A stretch of 8,357 nucleotides of DNA from Methylocystaceae bacterium. GTDB lineage: Bacteria > Pseudomonadota > Alphaproteobacteria > Rhizobiales > Beijerinckiaceae. The notes beneath the pieces were generated by a model. The model saw nothing but the letters and a program-made list of their open reading frames with translations. It was not told the DNA's origin and did no database searches. Both the position numbers and the translations under genes were made by a program. The stretch is from the NCBI GenBank assembly GCA_003105285.1, contig PQAN01000032.1, forward strand, positions 1 through 8,357, read 5' to 3'. Shown piece after piece: positions 1 through 6,100 of this stretch. The first letter of the stretch is position 1, and the number at the start of each line of letters is the position of its first letter.

Positions 1-72
1 ATTACGGCGCGCTCGCGCGGGCTGAGAGACGGCGGCGCGAAGATCGAGGATTTGGGCGCACTCGAGCTCTAG
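1..72 (+). CDS. possible C-terminal end of an unidentified protein (5' truncated)
   Basis: Frame 1 is open from the first base to a TAG at 70-72 and would give 23 residues ending KIEDLGALEL. The codons are mostly G/C-ending, as in the neighbouring genes, and the stop lies exactly where the convergent reductase gene ends, which fits a tail-to-tail gene border. The fragment is too short to name a family. It could equally be a chance open frame in 3' flanking DNA; another plus-strand frame is also open through this stretch. I see no terminator hairpin after the stop, since the sequence runs straight into the opposite gene. Confidence 0.4.
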   Translation: MTARSRGLRDGGAKIEDLGALEL

Positions 73-1028
73 GGAGCGGGAAGGAAGATATCCGCGCGAA
101 TCCGCTGCAGCTTCGCTCCTTTCAGAAAAAGTCCGCGTTTCACGCGGCCGACCAGGCCGTCGCCGCCGCACAGGAAAAACGACGAGAGATCCGGCTGTCG
201 CTCCCCTTCGATCACAGCCGCTTCGAGATCGCCTCCTGCAGGTCCGATTTCACCGCGCACGCAAGGAATATAGGAAAAATGCGCATGTTCCTCGGTGAGC
301 GCGCGAAGTTCGTCGACGAGATACAGGCCCCATCGATCGAGAGCGCCGTGATAGAGGCGGATCGGACCGTTATGTCCGCGTCTCAGCGCATCTCGCAGGA
401 CGCCCCACAGCGGCGCCAGCCCTGTTCCGGCTCCGACCAGCACCAGCGGTCGATCCCGATCGGAGTCGTCGTAGAAACAGGTTCCGAAGGGTCCCGATAT
501 ATCGAGGCGGTCGCCCGGCGACAGTCTTTCGGAGATCAACTCGCTCATGCGTCCATTGGACAGGAGACGAATGTGCAGCTCGAGAAACGATTGTTCCTCC
601 GGGTGACTGGCGATCGAGTAATTGCGGGCAAACCCGTCGGGCGCCTTCAATGCGAGAAATTGTCCGGGACGGTATGAAAAGGAAACGTTCGGCTCCAGCC
701 GCAGCCGGACGACGGTCGGCGATAATCGGTCGATCGCCTGGACCACGACGCCGGTCTCGGCGGGCGCGTCGCTCACCCGGACGATTTTCAGGGGATTTTC
801 CGGCACGCAGACGCAGGCCATAAAATAGCCCTGCGCCTTCTGGGCGTCCGTGAGCCCCTGCTGGGCCGCGGCGGGGATTTCGCCTTCGACCGCCCGATGC
901 AAACAGGTCTGGCAGAATCCCGCTCGGCACGAATGTGGCGCATCGATCCCGGCCGCGAGCAGGGCCGAAAGGACGTTCTCGCCGGGCGCAATCGCGACGG
1001 GCGTTTCGCCGAAAGTCAGCAGGGCCAT
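69..1028 (-). CDS. ferredoxin-type [2Fe-2S] / FAD / NAD(P)H oxidoreductase
   Basis: This 319-residue electron-transfer flavoprotein should pass electrons from NAD(P)H through FAD to a [2Fe-2S] cluster and on to a partner. Domain order is that of the BenC/MmoC/phenol-hydroxylase reductase group. Residues 1-80 are a plant-type ferredoxin with ligands C34, C39, C42 and C72 (C-x4-C-x2-C, then YFMAC). Residues ~90-185 are the FAD domain with RNYS at 135-138. Residues ~190-319 are the nucleotide domain with GAGTGLAP at 199-206 and FFLCGGDG near the C terminus. The ATG starts 13 bases after the globin stop with no strong Shine-Dalgarno sequence, so it is probably co-transcribed and perhaps translationally coupled. 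Given the globin partner and the NsrR neighbour, I infer that it re-reduces the globin during NO dioxygenation. It is not a canonical Hcr, which carries its ferredoxin domain at the C terminus. An oxygenase reductase role is the main alternative. Confidence 0.92.
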   Translation of the reverse strand: MALLTFGETPVAIAPGENVLSALLAAGIDAPHSCRAGFCQTCLHRAVEGEIPAAAQQGLTDAQKAQGYFMACVCVPENPLKIVRVSDAPAETGVVVQAIDRLSPTVVRLRLEPNVSFSYRPGQFLALKAPDGFARNYSIASHPEEQSFLELHIRLLSNGRMSELISERLSPGDRLDISGPFGTCFYDDSDRDRPLVLVGAGTGLAPLWGVLRDALRRGHNGPIRLYHGALDRWGLYLVDELRALTEEHAHFSYIPCVRGEIGPAGGDLEAAVIEGERQPDLSSFFLCGGDGLVGRVKRGLFLKGAKLQRIRADIFLPAP

Positions 1029-1041
1029 GAAACGGCGCTTC

Positions 1042-1407
1042 TTATCGATCGAGGACGTCGTCGCGCGCCGAATTGGCGATGACGGCGACTTCCGCGATAT
1101 CGGCGTCGCCGACGCCCAACTCCTTCAGCGTGGCGCCGAGATGCTCGATCACCGCGTCGACATGGCTGTCGTTCAATCCTTTGGCGACGAGATGCTTATG
1201 ACCATCCCGCATGTCTTTTCCGGTATAAGAATTCGGACCGCCGAACACCATGGCGAGGAAGGCCTTTTGCTTGGCGGCCTGCCGTTCCATGTCGACGGAA
1301 TCGAAAAAGCCGTTGATGCGATTGTCCGCCAGGACTTTGCGGTAGAAAATGTCGACAGCGGCGTCGACGGCGGGAGCGCCGCCGAGACGGTCGTAGAGGG
1401 TGGACAT
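1042..1407 (-). CDS. glbN: group I (N-type) truncated haemoglobin, probable NO dioxygenase
   Basis: The 121-residue product matches group I 2/2 haemoglobins along its whole length, closest in my memory to cyanobacterial GlbN: it starts MSTLYDRLGG, and has FYRKVLAD, DM-x6-QKAFL and FGGP-x2-YTG. Assigned haem-pocket residues are Tyr22 (B10), Gln43 (E7), Lys46 (E10), Gln47 (E11) and proximal His70 (F8). TyrB10 with GlnE11 is the hydrogen-bonding pair associated with O2 stabilisation and NO dioxygenation in mycobacterial HbN. The E10 histidine that gives Synechocystis GlbN bis-His coordination is Lys here, and its C-terminal covalent-haem histidine (His117) corresponds to Ala114. The ATG has a CGGAGA ribosome-binding site (1413-1418) five bases upstream. 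It leads a two-gene unit with the reductase, and the inverted repeat at 1422-1444 overlaps its promoter region, so NsrR control is likely. Likely role: cytoplasmic conversion of NO and O2 to nitrate. Confidence 0.94.
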   Translation of the reverse strand: MSTLYDRLGGAPAVDAAVDIFYRKVLADNRINGFFDSVDMERQAAKQKAFLAMVFGGPNSYTGKDMRDGHKHLVAKGLNDSHVDAVIEHLGATLKELGVGDADIAEVAVIANSARDDVLDR

Positions 1408-1421
1408 GTGCGTCTCCGTAT

Positions 1422-1444
1422 AAGAGGTATCTACAATACACCTT
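1422..1444. promoter_or_regulatory. predicted NsrR operator in the divergent promoter region
   Basis: The inverted repeat is AAGAGGTAT (1422-1430), spacer CTACA, ATACACCTT (1436-1444). Each half differs by one base from AAGATGTAT, the NsrR half-site as I recall it, and the 9-5-9 layout with 23 bp total is the NsrR geometry. It lies 14 bases beyond the globin start codon (1407) and 39 before the repressor start codon (1484). A -10-like TACAAT (1432-1437, plus strand) lies at its centre, so a bound repressor would cover the likely repressor promoter and probably the globin promoter as well. No convincing -35 box is visible for either direction. Confidence 0.72.
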
Positions 1445-1483
1445 TATCGCGACGCTTAGGTTATCGCAAGCGGAGAGGCGGCG

Positions 1484-1945
1484 ATGCGGTTGACGCTCCA
1501 TAGCGATTTGGCTTTTCGGACACTGATTTTCCTCGCCGCGGCGGGCAAGGAAGGCGGCGCCATCCCTCAGATCGCCGAGACCTATGGCGTTTCGGAGAAC
1601 CATCTCAGAAAAGTCGTGAACCATCTGGCGCAGGCCGGATGGGTCGAATCGACGCGCGGCCGCGGCGGCGGACTGCGGCTGCGGCCAGCGCCCGCGGAGA
1701 TCTCGATCGGCGCGGTCATGCGCGAGATGGAGGCGGATTTCGCGCTTGTCGATTGTCTCGGCGCGGAGCCCGAGCGCTGTGTCATTTCCGGTTTCTGCGG
1801 TCTGCAACGAATTTTCGGCGAAGCGCTTCAGGCGTGGTTTCAGGTCTTGGACCGCTACACCTTGGCCGACGCGATGGACGGATCGCGAGGCTTACCGAAA
1901 TTGCTCGGTCTCGACGAACCGGCGCGAGCCTCGAAGGGGTCCTAG
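1484..1945 (+). CDS. nsrR: NsrR-type Rrf2-family transcriptional repressor (NO-sensing Fe-S protein)
   Basis: The 153-residue protein has the Rrf2 winged-helix fold. It begins MRLTLHSDLAFRTLIFLAA, has a recognition helix around residues 37-51 (SENHLRKVVNHL) and a wing RGRGGGL at 58-64. Three cysteines, C91, C99 and C105, match the cluster-binding triad of the family. Asp8, the fourth [4Fe-4S] ligand known from Streptomyces NsrR, is also present. In that family, NO destroys the cluster and the repressor leaves DNA. A GGAGAGG ribosome-binding site (1472-1478) sits five bases before the ATG. It is divergent from the globin-reductase unit, and the operator-like repeat between them suggests control of both itself and the unit. 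The first two cysteines are separated by seven residues, slightly more than in the E. coli and Streptomyces proteins as I recall them. IscR or RirA are alternatives, but the globin context favours NsrR. Confidence 0.9.
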   Translation: MRLTLHSDLAFRTLIFLAAAGKEGGAIPQIAETYGVSENHLRKVVNHLAQAGWVESTRGRGGGLRLRPAPAEISIGAVMREMEADFALVDCLGAEPERCVISGFCGLQRIFGEALQAWFQVLDRYTLADAMDGSRGLPKLLGLDEPARASKGS

Positions 1946-2698
1946 TCAACGTCCGAAATAGACTCCGTAGGCGAAGACGCCGAGAAGCCACATCAGGCCG
2001 AAAAAAATGGCGGCGCCGGCGCCTTCGGCGATGAACAGAAAGGCTCTGTAGAGCGCGCCCAAGGCCCTTTTGGGCCGTGGAGCAGGGACGGGCGCGGGTG
2101 TTTCGAGGCGCGTCTCGGCCTCGAAGGCGCGGGCTCCGCCCCGGCCTGCGAAATCGAAGGAGAGCGCGCGTTCGCGCTCGACGAGCCGATGCGCGATATA
2201 TTCGGTGACGGCCTCGACCAGCGTCGCGACATTCTCGCTCTCGCCGATCGTGACGCGGCCGTGGCGCGTGTCCTGCAGAAAGCGATAGAGGCGCCGGTCG
2301 CGGCCCATCTCGATGAAGCCGATATGATCGATGAACAGGCGCGGACGCTCGCCATGCGACACGCCGACGTCGAACAGATCGCAGTCTTCCGGCACCTGCG
2401 CCAGCACCGGCGCCAGATGGTCTCGCAGGATCTCGAGCCGCGCCAACTCCGCCTCGCGCAGATCGGTGAGCACGTCCGAACGTTCGGCATTGGCGATGCG
2501 CGCCCGCCGGAGGGCGATCGTGAGATTGGCGACCTGCGCTTCCTCGCTCTCGCCCTCGACTTTTGCGCCGGAGGCCACGCGCTCGCGCGGAATGCGCCCC
2601 TCGGAGACGACCGCCTGCCCAGGCGGCGCGCCGGCCGCGGCTGCCGGGCCGTCCCGTTTGGGTTCGTCGATTTCATTCATTCGCACGACAGACCGCAT
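1946..2698 (-). CDS. conserved tail-anchored membrane protein of unknown function
   Basis: The product is 250 residues if the ATG at 2698 is used. The N terminus (1-55) is Ala/Gly/Pro-rich and probably disordered. Residues ~58-100 are rich in charged residues and Leu/Ala and likely form a helix or coiled coil. The core holds RLFIDHIGFIEMGRDRRLYR and QDTRHGR, which I recognise as a conserved hypothetical family of Hyphomicrobiales without known function. Residues ~120-195 look globular. Residues ~220-246 form one hydrophobic segment preceded by Lys/Arg, so the protein is probably anchored by its C terminus with the bulk in the cytoplasm. An in-frame ATG at residue 7 (2680-2678) is an alternative start; neither has a clear Shine-Dalgarno sequence. 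A TATAAT box lies 15 bases before the first ATG. The gene ends exactly against the nsrR stop with no intervening base, but nothing suggests a shared role. Confidence 0.85.
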   Translation of the reverse strand: MRSVVRMNEIDEPKRDGPAAAAGAPPGQAVVSEGRIPRERVASGAKVEGESEEAQVANLTIALRRARIANAERSDVLTDLREAELARLEILRDHLAPVLAQVPEDCDLFDVGVSHGERPRLFIDHIGFIEMGRDRRLYRFLQDTRHGRVTIGESENVATLVEAVTEYIAHRLVERERALSFDFAGRGGARAFEAETRLETPAPVPAPRPKRALGALYRAFLFIAEGAGAAIFFGLMWLLGVFAYGVYFGR

Positions 2699-2713
2699 AG
2701 CGACATTTTATTC

Positions 2714-2719
2714 ATTATA
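2714..2719 (-). promoter_or_regulatory. -10 promoter element for the tail-anchored protein gene
   Basis: The minus strand reads TATAAT, a perfect -10 match, 15 bases upstream of the ATG at 2698. Transcription starting near 2707 would give a leader of about 9 bases to that ATG or about 27 bases to the in-frame ATG at 2680. The sequence at the expected -35 position (around 2737-2742) is a poor match to TTGACA, so the call rests on the -10 alone. Confidence 0.4.
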
Positions 2720-2849
2720 CCGCCTCGCATCCCACTGGCGACCGGAAAGCTGGACCATCAGGTCACGGCATATCCCAAACATCTATCACGTATTCATCGA
2801 CCGACTGCCACGAATGTTGCAAACATAGTTCGAAAATAGGGGATAAATA

Positions 2850-2915
2850 ATGGCGAAGATTGCCGATATCTTGTCTATGTTTCTTTATTTATTACTTACA
2901 ATTTTATTCAAATAA
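2850..2915 (+). CDS. possible 21-residue hydrophobic small membrane peptide
   Basis: An ATG at 2850 opens a frame of 21 codons ending in TAA (2913-2915). The Shine-Dalgarno-like AGGGGA at 2838-2843 is six bases upstream, which is good spacing. The peptide starts MAKIAD, continues with about 14 almost uninterrupted hydrophobic residues (ILSMFLYLLLTILF) and ends in Lys, a plausible single membrane helix. Against it: the gene lies in the AT-rich island and uses codons such as TTA three times, unlike its GC-rich neighbours, so hydrophobic codons are expected by chance. If real, it could be a small membrane-complex subunit, a type I toxin-like peptide, or a translated leader for the gene 272 bases downstream. 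I cannot assign a function. Confidence 0.3.
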   Translation: MAKIADILSMFLYLLLTILFK

Positions 2916-3100
2916 TAGTGAATATTCTCTGTACGCTTGGGCGTTTCAAGCCGCCGATGGCGAGCGGATCGATGAAATCACGCCGAGCGACGGCGCATGC
3001 CGGAGGGTCGTCCAAATGCGCATCGGCTTCGGCGCAGAGGGCTCCTTCGACGGCCGAGCTTGCGAAGAGTCGACTTTTCTCTCGGCTTCCGGCAAGTCTC

Positions 3101-3106
3101 TATAAA
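3101..3106 (+). promoter_or_regulatory. possible -10 element of the large GH94 gene
   Basis: TATAAA differs from the -10 consensus at one base and stands out in GC-rich surroundings 80 bases before the start codon. A start near 3113 would give a leader of about 74 bases containing the hairpin at 3146-3170. The -35 region (TTTCTC, 3077-3082) is weak, so this may be a chance match or an activator-dependent promoter. Confidence 0.3.
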
Positions 3107-3145
3107 AGGAGCGCGCCGTTGGCGAATCCGCCGCGAGACGACGCC

Positions 3146-3185
3146 GCGCCCGGCCTTTCGGACCGGGCGCCCGTGGGAGGACCCA
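3146..3185 (+). promoter_or_regulatory. leader hairpins in front of and around the ribosome-binding site of the large gene
   Basis: GCGCCCGG (3146-3153) pairs perfectly with CCGGGCGC (3163-3170) to form an 8-bp all-G/C stem with a 9-base interval that can add two more pairs. No T-run follows, so it is not a classical terminator. Directly downstream, TGGG (3174-3177) and CCCA (3182-3185) can form a small stem with AGGA in the loop, which is part of the Shine-Dalgarno sequence GGGAGG (3175-3180). These structures could tune translation or protect the mRNA end; no riboswitch class is recognised. Confidence 0.4.
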
Positions 3186-3186
3186 T

Positions 3187-6100
3187 ATGGCGCCATTGGA
3201 CGCCGGCCTGCAGACCGCAGGCGCGCGATTCGAGCGGATTGCATTCGGCTCGATTTTCGGCCTGATCGCCGCGCTCGAAGCGGCAGGCGGCAAGGATCAC
3301 GTCTTCGTGGCCGGATTCTTCGCCGGGGCGGCGATTTTTCTGTTGCGGCCGGCGATCGGCTCCATCCGCCGAGGCGTGGATTTCGTCATCGACTTCGCCG
3401 CCGTCGGCGCATTCGCTTTTCTGTGCGATCGGGCGGGCGTCCTCTGGCAGGCGCCCGATCGGCTCGATCGCTTGTTCGCCTTCACGCCGGTCGGGACCAA
3501 TGTCGCGGTCGCGCTCTATCTCCTGGGCGTCGCCGTTGTCCCGAGTCCATCGCGATTCGCGATGCGCGCGGCGCTCTTCCTCCTGCCTTTTCTGTTTTCG
3601 CTTCTGATCGCGCTCGGCTCGAAGCCGATCGCCGAATTGGGCGGCCTGCTGTTCTTCGGATTCGATGCGCCCGAGGAGATGAAAGCGATCGCCGCGCGCA
3701 CGGCGATTCTGTTCTCGCTGAACGAGGCGGTCATCGTCGGCGCGCCTCTGGCGCTCGGGCGATTCCTGCCGCACCAATGGCGTCCGCACGGCATTTTGTT
3801 CCTGTCCGCGCTGATCGCCGCGACGACGCCTTTCATCGCCAGCCTCGCCTCGACGTCGCACATTGCCTTCCTGCCGGCGCCGCTCGCCGTCGCGGCCGCC
3901 TCCGTCGCCGCCGCGCTCGCGCAGGCGGGGCTGTGGGGCGAGACCTATCTCGTGACCCAGGCCATGGCCGGAATGTTGCGCGGAACGCCGTCGCTGCCGG
4001 CGATCGTCTACAACGACTGGAAAACCGGGGCGGCCAAAGGCGCGGTCTACGGCTTCGTCTTCATGGCCCTGCTGCTCGGGGTCGGACTCGTCGCGACCTG
4101 GCCGCCGGCTCTCGGAGCGATCGCGGCGTCCGGTCCGCTCGGCGGCGCGATCCTCGGCGCGGCGGCCTTTCCGCTGCTGCGCGCCATCGTCGAGAGCACC
4201 GATTCGACGCCGCCCTTTTTTGCCAGGCTCGGTCTCGAATACCGGCGGCGGTCGAATTATCCGCGCGGCCTCGTCGCCGGCGTCGCCGGCGCCGCGGCGC
4301 TGATGATCGGCTTGCCGGCCGAGTCCGGCGGAACGCGTTTTCTGTTCGGCGCGATCGCCGGCGTCCTCGCCTATGCGGGCGTGGAAGCCGCATTCGATCT
4401 CGTCGCGCTGCAGGCGGGGCGGCGGCAGCATTTGCGCAGCTGGCGGGTCTACGCGCTCGGCGCGCTGCTCGGCGGGCTCGTCGGCGGCGCGATCGCCTGG
4501 TATCTCGACGCCGGCCAAGTGAAGACGATCGTCGACAAATTCTTCGCCTATATCGCCTTGAACTATCCTGCCGACGGCAGGCCGGTCACGCCTTACGTCA
4601 TCCGTCCCTTATTCTCCAAATGGGGAGGGACCGATCTCGGCGTCGTCGACGGCGGCGTCAGACTGTTCTTCGACGAGTCGCTGTCCGGCGTCATCCAATG
4701 GGTGTTCGCCGCGCCCTTGTTCTCGATCAATCTGTTCTTCCTGACGGCGCTGGTGCGCCGCGACCTCCAGCCCTTGCGTCAGCTCGCGAGCTGGGAGGGC
4801 CTCGACATGCTGATCGAGAACGCCGTACGCGTGCTGCGCTGGGGCCTGTGGATGGCGCCCGTCATCTACTCCTTCCTGAAGGCGACTCCGGATCCGACCT
4901 GGTACAATCAGGACGGGCTGATCCGCACCGGCGTCGCGACCTGGATGAGCTATGCGCTTCCGGACCAGGACTTCCGCGCCTGGAGCCTGGACATCTTCAC
5001 CGCGCTGCTCGCCTACGACCTGCTGCGCGTGCTGATCTGGTTCGACCATATGGGGCTGCGCGTCGCGACGCTCGTCAACCTCTCCTTCGTCGGCGGCGAC
5101 GTCGCCGACGAAAAGGCCGCGAGCTTCCTGGGGAAGGCGCAGAAGAGCCGCGCCATTCCGGAAGGTTTGAGGCGGTTCGCCACCTGGGCGCCGTTGCTCT
5201 TGCCCTTCTATATTCCGCGCGGCGCGGAATGGGACAGCGCCTGGAGCGCCGCAGAGCGCATGTCGCATCTGCGGCCGCCGTCCTATTCCTATCTCATCGG
5301 CGGCTATATGGCCTATGCCGGCCTCCTCGCCTTCGCGCTGATCATATTCCTGCTCATGCAGCTCGCGCGCGCCGGCAAATTGCCGCTGGAGGGAATTACC
5401 GGAGCGGGCGGCGTGCCCGGCTCCAGGCCCTTCGAGCTGACGAACGGCCTCATCACCAGCCAGTGGTTCGAGGACGGGCAGGGAGCGACGCGCGTCGAGG
5501 GCGTCGCGCGCGGCGGCCCGCCGATCGATTTGACGCGGAGGCCGGACGATCACGCGCATCCGCGTGGACGCTTTCTGTTCTTCCGCGAAGAGGGCGGCGA
5601 GCTCTGGTCGCTCGGCTCCGCGCCCACCTGCCGCCGCTGCGAGAAAGTGTCGCTGGAGAGCGAGGGCTCGACATTTCTGTTCTTTCTCAGCCAGCAGAAC
5701 GGCTTCGCGATCGAGGCGAAGATCGCGCTCGCCGCCGACGAAGCGGTCGAGATCATGCGGCTGCGCCTCGTCAATCTCGAGCAGCGTCCGCGCAAGCTCA
5801 TGCTGGCGACCTTGCGCGAATGGGTGCTCAACGAGACCGGCGTCGAGCAGCGCGACGCGGCCTATAACGCCATCCACATCGGCACATGGTTCGTCGGCGC
5901 GCTCGACGCCGTCATCGCGCAGAACCGGCTGCTCAAAGGCGGCGCGCGCAAGGATGTCGATCGGCGGCTGTCGCCGGAGGTCGGGTTTCACGCGATCGGC
6001 GCCGGTCCCGGCGCGAGCGTCCGCGTGACGGGCTACGAGGACGTGAGGGCGCGGTTCTACGGGCTCGGTTCGCCCGGCGCCCCGGACAGCCTGCTCGACG

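Larger units (their letters stand above)
2699..3186. other. 488-base intergenic region with an AT-rich island
   Basis: This gap separates the divergently oriented tail-anchored protein gene and the large GH94 gene. Bases 2821-2940 contain 35 G/C out of 120 (29%), while the next 60 bases are 65% G/C, so there is a sharp compositional island. The island holds the small open frame at 2850-2915 and an imperfect palindrome around GAATATTC (2920-2927). Bases ~2941-3100 are GC-rich; I see no convincing gene there. Bases ~3101-3186 look like a promoter and leader for the downstream gene. AT-rich patches upstream of polysaccharide genes in this group are often bound by silencers such as MucR; that link is inference only. 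Confidence 0.6.

Noticed and set aside
69..1028. Naming the reductase Hcr (hybrid-cluster protein reductase), another NsrR target.
   Set aside because: Hcr has its ferredoxin domain at the C terminus and is linked to hcp; here the ferredoxin domain is N-terminal and the neighbour is a globin.
2063..2076. Perfect short inverted repeat GGCCC-TTTT-GGGCC.
   Set aside because: It lies inside the coding sequence of the tail-anchored protein, far from its end, with no T-run in a terminator position.
2918..3293. Frames of about 115 codons on both strands across the GC-rich part of the intergenic region.
   Set aside because: Low-complexity Ser/Ala/Arg/Pro sequence, no convincing ribosome-binding site, and both run into the start of the large gene. 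I recognise no family.
4825..4839. R-V-L-R-W at residues 547-551 of the large protein, a formal match to the glycosyltransferase (Q/R)xxRW motif.
   Set aside because: It leads directly into a hydrophobic segment, and no D-x-D or surrounding glycosyltransferase fold signature was seen upstream. Treated as chance.
2997..5867. A very long Arg-rich plus-strand frame, and long minus-strand frames (3100-4518, 4609-5991, 6370-7413, 7426-8238) over the large gene.
   Set aside because: They are Arg/Ala-rich frames without domain motifs, as expected opposite or offset from a GC-rich gene. The frame starting at 3187 has a ribosome-binding site, membrane helices and GH94 motifs.
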